A stretch of 64,000 nucleotides of DNA, taken from assembly GCF_028453695.1 (NCBI RefSeq), contig NC_135775.1:9440046-9504045 (forward strand), given 5' to 3'. The stretch is from Augochlora pura (Eukaryota; Arthropoda; Insecta; Hymenoptera; Halictidae). Below the pieces are notes generated by a model. That model searched no databases and was not told the DNA's origin. It worked only from the letters and a program-made list of their open reading frames with translations. Shown here one piece after another: positions 60,395 through 64,000 of the stretch (the stretch's first letter is position 1; every line of letters starts with the position of its first letter). Position numbers and translations under genes: made by a program.

Positions 60395-61793
60395 GTACTT
60401 CGAAAGTTCTTAATACATCCTTTTATTTCTTGGACGACAAATATTAAATCAAACAGAAAGTTCGTTCCGTTTTGCGATTAAATCGGAGAAGGAAGACAAA
60501 TAAGTAATCTCTCAGAGTTAGCCGTAAAAAAATCCGCTGGTCAAAGTTAACTGAAAACAAACACGGCTGTATCTACAGTAGGTAAAAAAACTTATTCAGA
60601 TATCTTTTAAAATGGTACAATTTTTCATTTGACCGTCATTTGGAATAACCGAAAAAATAATAAACACATCTCTTAATTTTTTTTACATTACATCTTTTAG
60701 TTTTTTCATTCGAGCTAATACCAAAAATTTCAAAAATGTGCTTTATAAATCTCGCGAAAACGCAGATTTTTAGCTAAAGGCATTCAATGTCAGAATTGAA
60801 ATGTCCAAAAACTGCGATCTTTATTATCATTAATTGTTCGTAATTCACAACGTTCACCGATCTTAATAAACTGTTCAGCATAGAAGTTATCGAAATCTAT
60901 TAAACACATTGTTTCAATTTTCATTGTATATTGAGATAGAAATATTGAAAAACGTGAGTTTTTATTTCCTTTTTATCGCAGCAAACAATAGTATAACTAA
61001 TAAAAAGTATTTGATACATTGTACAGTAAAAAAGTCCCATTAACATTCCTAAAAAATTCAAATCATATGGTTGAATTTAAGAAAGACAATACCGTTTTGA
61101 AAGCTATCCGAATTCTTTTTTTAGCCGCCGCACTTACACCGACAATTGTTCAAAATTGAAACAAATTTCCTGTAGAACCCAATTCCCCTTTGGACCAAGA
61201 AGATCCAAGAATCAATCAATGCCACGAATCGCCGTCGCTCGGTATTCCGGGAGATTAGCCCCACGGGGATCAAGAATTCAACAATCCCATCGATCACGAG
61301 GGGCAAAGTGAAAAACGTCGAAATACTGTCCACGCGTCGTTTGCAACCGATAAGACCGTGTCCGTCGGATGCTGCGGTGCCCTTAGGGGGAGCAGATACG
61401 AAACGAGGAGTGTTGGGCTGGGCTCCCGGGGTCAGGGAGAGGGGTGACGATTAACGAACGATTATTAAAGCGGCCCCTTATCGCGGTAATTGCGTGGAAT
61501 AAATCCAGGTAGCGAACGGAACGAGGACGTCGTCGACGTCGTGGCAATTTTCTGGCTCGACGAGCGTCCGGATGATGATACCCTTTCGTCCCTTTCCTTC
61601 CCCTCTGTCGGACGGCCGCTCCTATCCCTGTAACCAATACTATCTCTTTACACGCGATACGATAATCTTTTTACTGCGGTACCGCTAATCGCCGATCGAT
61701 TTTGCATCCACGATGCATCGCACAATTCTAATTAATAAAGGTGTCGTAACAATTGCGGGAAAGAAATGGGGTTGGATGTCGTTTTAAAAAGCA
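60395..61793. other. noncoding DNA with CpG-rich block at 61.13-61.7 kb
   Basis: I see no supported gene here. Confidence 0.5.
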
Positions 61794-62675
61794 TACAGTC
61801 AGTCCCATAAGTATTCGTACCCTCATTGCTTATAAGAGAAATCTGTTGAAATCAAGGGACGCATGTAAAATTTTGCAATAAACTTTTTATTATCTTATTT
61901 AATATTTTTGGATGTGACGGAAGAGGAAAAGTTTGGAGAAAGCCTAATACAGAAATAGAATTCAAAAATGTAATGCACGGCGGAGGCTCTGTGATAGTGT
62001 GGGGCTGTATGGCGGCATCCGGAGTGAGCAAACTTGTCTTTATCGATGGAATTTTTGATAAGATAAAGCATAAAAATATACTCGGAGAAAATCTGCACTG
62101 AAGTGCGATTAAGTTTGGTCTGGAAGATGACTGCTATTTTCGATACGTCAACGACCCGAAGTAAACTGCTCAGATTGTTCATGAGTGGATACTTTACCAC
62201 GTTCCCCATTTTTTACATACACCTCCTCAGAGACCAGATACAAATCCTATAGATTTATGGGCGGAAATAGATAAAAGACTACACGAGCATGAAATTTTCA
62301 ATAAACAAATGCTAGAAAACAAAATTTTGGAAGTCTGGAATAGTATTGAAACAAATATCACATTCAAACTGGTAGAAAGTATACCAAATCGATTAAACGA
62401 TATAGTAAGGCATAAAGGTGGACCCATTAAATATTAGAAAATTAATATAAAATTTACACTGGTACGAATACTTTTGTGGGCTGTTATTACGTACTACGAG
62501 GAGTAACAACAATATATTTTTGTTATTAGTTAATCAATTTTGTTATAATTTGGTATAAATAAACTTTATACATGTGTTCATTCATAATAAAAAGTTTATT
62601 GCAAAATCTTACATGCGTCCCTTTCAACTTCTCTTATAAGCAATAAGGGTACGAATACCTATGGGACTGACTGTA
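61794..62675 (+). mobile_element. Tc1-like transposon, internally deleted
   Basis: TA duplications at 61794-61795 and 62674-62675 flank 878 bp. The terminal inverted repeats are about 98 bp long, beginning CAGTCAGTCCCATAAGTATT on the left and CAGTCAGTCCCATAGGTATT (reversed) on the right, and running into TTTTGCAATAAACTTTTTAT on both sides. Full-length Tc1 elements are usually 1.3-1.7 kb with a transposase of roughly 340 residues. Here only the C-terminal half remains, in plus orientation. The element is therefore non-autonomous, although its ends look able to be recognised. Confidence 0.93.
61934..62437 (+). pseudogene. Tc1-like transposase, C-terminal half, broken
   Basis: The frame starting WRKPNTEIEF continues through the Tc1 signature GGGSVIVWGCMAASG (about residues 16-30), NDPK, then RPDTNPIDLWAEIDKRL, and ends GPIKY before TAG (62435-62437). 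In-frame stops lie at 62099-62101 and 62162-62164. The N-terminal DNA-binding helix-turn-helix region and the first catalytic aspartate are absent. The region that normally reads as an Asp-Asn-Asp-Pro-Lys-His motif has Val where the second catalytic Asp is expected and a stop in place of His. The Asn-Pro-Ile-Glu motif has Asp for Glu and is one residue short. All this points to an inactive copy. The opposite-strand open frames here are shadows. Confidence 0.92.
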
Positions 62676-64000
62676 TTGTATAAATATTTCGATCTTTCAG
62701 CTCTTGGCGATTTCGATCGTGCGATTAATTTTTTAATGTTCTGCAGTTGCACGAACCGCGTATCAGTTTCGCAAGGAAAACAATTTTAAATCCTCAACTA
62801 CAATTTTCGGTCTGTGACACTGGTAAATGTACTTGAAAAATGCATTGTAGACCCATTACCGAAACAGTTGATAGGTAAACTAGTTTTACGATAGGCACGT
62901 TGTCCGAACTCGCCTAAACCTTGCCCATTTAACTGATCTTGAATATTAGATTCTTCGTTCGCTAGTGTTGTGTCCGCTACGGATTGTTCTATAGTGACGT
63001 TCCAGGGAACGAGTGCGAGATCGACTCTGCTGGAAATTGGCAGGAGTCACGTAGACAGGGCAACGCGTCGAGAGGATCGTAAGTAGATCCGACAAGCTCC
63101 TCCTACGGTTAGAAGCTTTTTGCGAGCTGCTCTGTTACGCTGGACCTCGGTGATCGATGCTGACGGGGGTTGTTCCGCGTTTTATTGCCTCGTGAGGGCA
63201 TGGCGTGTCCCCGGAGCATCGCGGGAACTGCGAGCCCAGCCGTTCCTTACATTTCGGTAATTTTTATTGCGTGCCTGCACGTGCATCGCTGTTTGTTTTA
63301 TTCATTAGCTTCGATGTTTACGGCCGGCGAATTTTCGGGTTTCGCCGTGCCCCCCACCCCCCACCCCCCTCCCGTGCCGCGGACGGATTGTTCCGTTGCA
63401 AAATTCTGCTCCGGCAAACACTTCTGCGCAACGTTCGCCGGGTTTTCCAACGTTTTTCTCGATAACGAGCGTGCTTGTTTTTGCCGCGGCAATTACAATT
63501 GTTGACAACGGATGCGGTTTCGCGGCTCGAATCTCGTTCGGGGTATTTAAACAATACAATTCCAATTCGCGAAGAAATCGTGATGTTTACGCTGTTGCAA
63601 TTTATCAAGAAAAGTATGACGCAGCGATAAATCTGGTTTCACTCTATAGCTCCAAGTTTATGCTCTTGAGAGCCATTGTTTATTCTATTCTTAGTTGATT
63701 TTATTATTACGTAAACCATAGTAAATTGAAATATCCCTGAGATTATTATTAAATTATAATTAAATCTAGTATTTATACTTTATGATTGTAACTTCCTCTT
63801 TGCAACCATCCCGTAAAACGTGACGCACGAGTTTTGTTAACTGTTTAATATCGCGCAATCAGTCGCTCGTGCACAATCGATTTATTATTTAAAAGCTTCG
63901 TCATCTGCGCCTCCCTCTCGTATCATTTATTTATATTTCCGTCGTATTATGCCGCCTACGTATTTTTAATTTTCCGCGAGCGTCGACCGGTTCATTTAGA
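62676..64000. other. noncoding DNA with CpG-rich block at 63.0-63.56 kb
   Basis: Overlapping open frames on both strands within the CpG-rich block have no recognisable domain. A C-rich tract lies at 63350-63373. No gene is supported. Confidence 0.5.
63350..63373 (-). other. G-quadruplex motif on minus strand
   Basis: The plus strand reads C6-A-C6-A-C6-T-C3, so the minus strand has four G-runs with single-base loops, the most favourable quadruplex layout in the window. Confidence 0.85.

Noticed and set aside
61895..62427. Two minus-strand frames (104 and 66 codons) in the Tc1 element
   Set aside because: They are shadows of the plus-strand transposase remnant, which carries the recognisable motifs.

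Overview
This is eukaryotic, gene-poor DNA, most likely from an insect and probably a hymenopteran (inference). The evidence is long AT-rich stretches broken by sharply bounded blocks rich in GC and CpG, many microsatellites and homopolymer tracts, mariner, Tc1 and piggyBac-type remnants, canonical GT-AG exon borders, and no operons, ribosome binding sites or dense reading frames. I found no rRNA, tRNA or CRISPR array. A 100-base run of N at 39751-39850 is an assembly gap.

Protein-coding content is minimal. The only convincing host exon is 50306-50560 on the minus strand: 85 codons, phase 0 at both ends, two membrane segments, a good acceptor and a GTAAG donor. A possible upstream exon (51085-51258, minus) ends in the matching phase next to a CpG-rich block (51.05-52.13 kb) that could hold the 5' end of the gene. 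A tiny possible first exon with a TATA box lies at 58433-58541 (plus). Two transposase remnants are recognisable: the C-terminal half of a Tc1-like transposase (61934-62437, plus, two in-frame stops) inside a TIR- and TA-bounded element, and the cysteine-rich C-terminus of a piggyBac-type transposase (42724-42825, minus).

By region: 0-37 kb is mostly unique noncoding DNA with scattered TTAA-bounded MITEs, one mariner MITE (20.9 kb) and one composite TIR element (22.4-23.1 kb). 37.3-42.8 kb is a repeat cluster: nested MITEs, an element with 36-bp inverted arms, the gap, a tandem array of 420-455 bp units with hairpins, and hairpin modules that recur at 47.3 kb. 46.8-50.1 kb is a second nest, with a piggyBac-type MITE and a retroposon-like repeat inside mariner MITE sequence. 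50-64 kb holds the host exon, unique DNA and the Tc1 element.

The most interesting pattern is shared by the TTAA-bounded MITEs. Although their terminal sequences differ, about fifteen ends carry a short palindrome centred 24-26 bp from the TTAA. Five of them carry a second palindrome 43-44 bp further in. This looks like a conserved subterminal site, perhaps for a dimeric transposase or a host factor. I measured it by eye, so it needs a computed null model.
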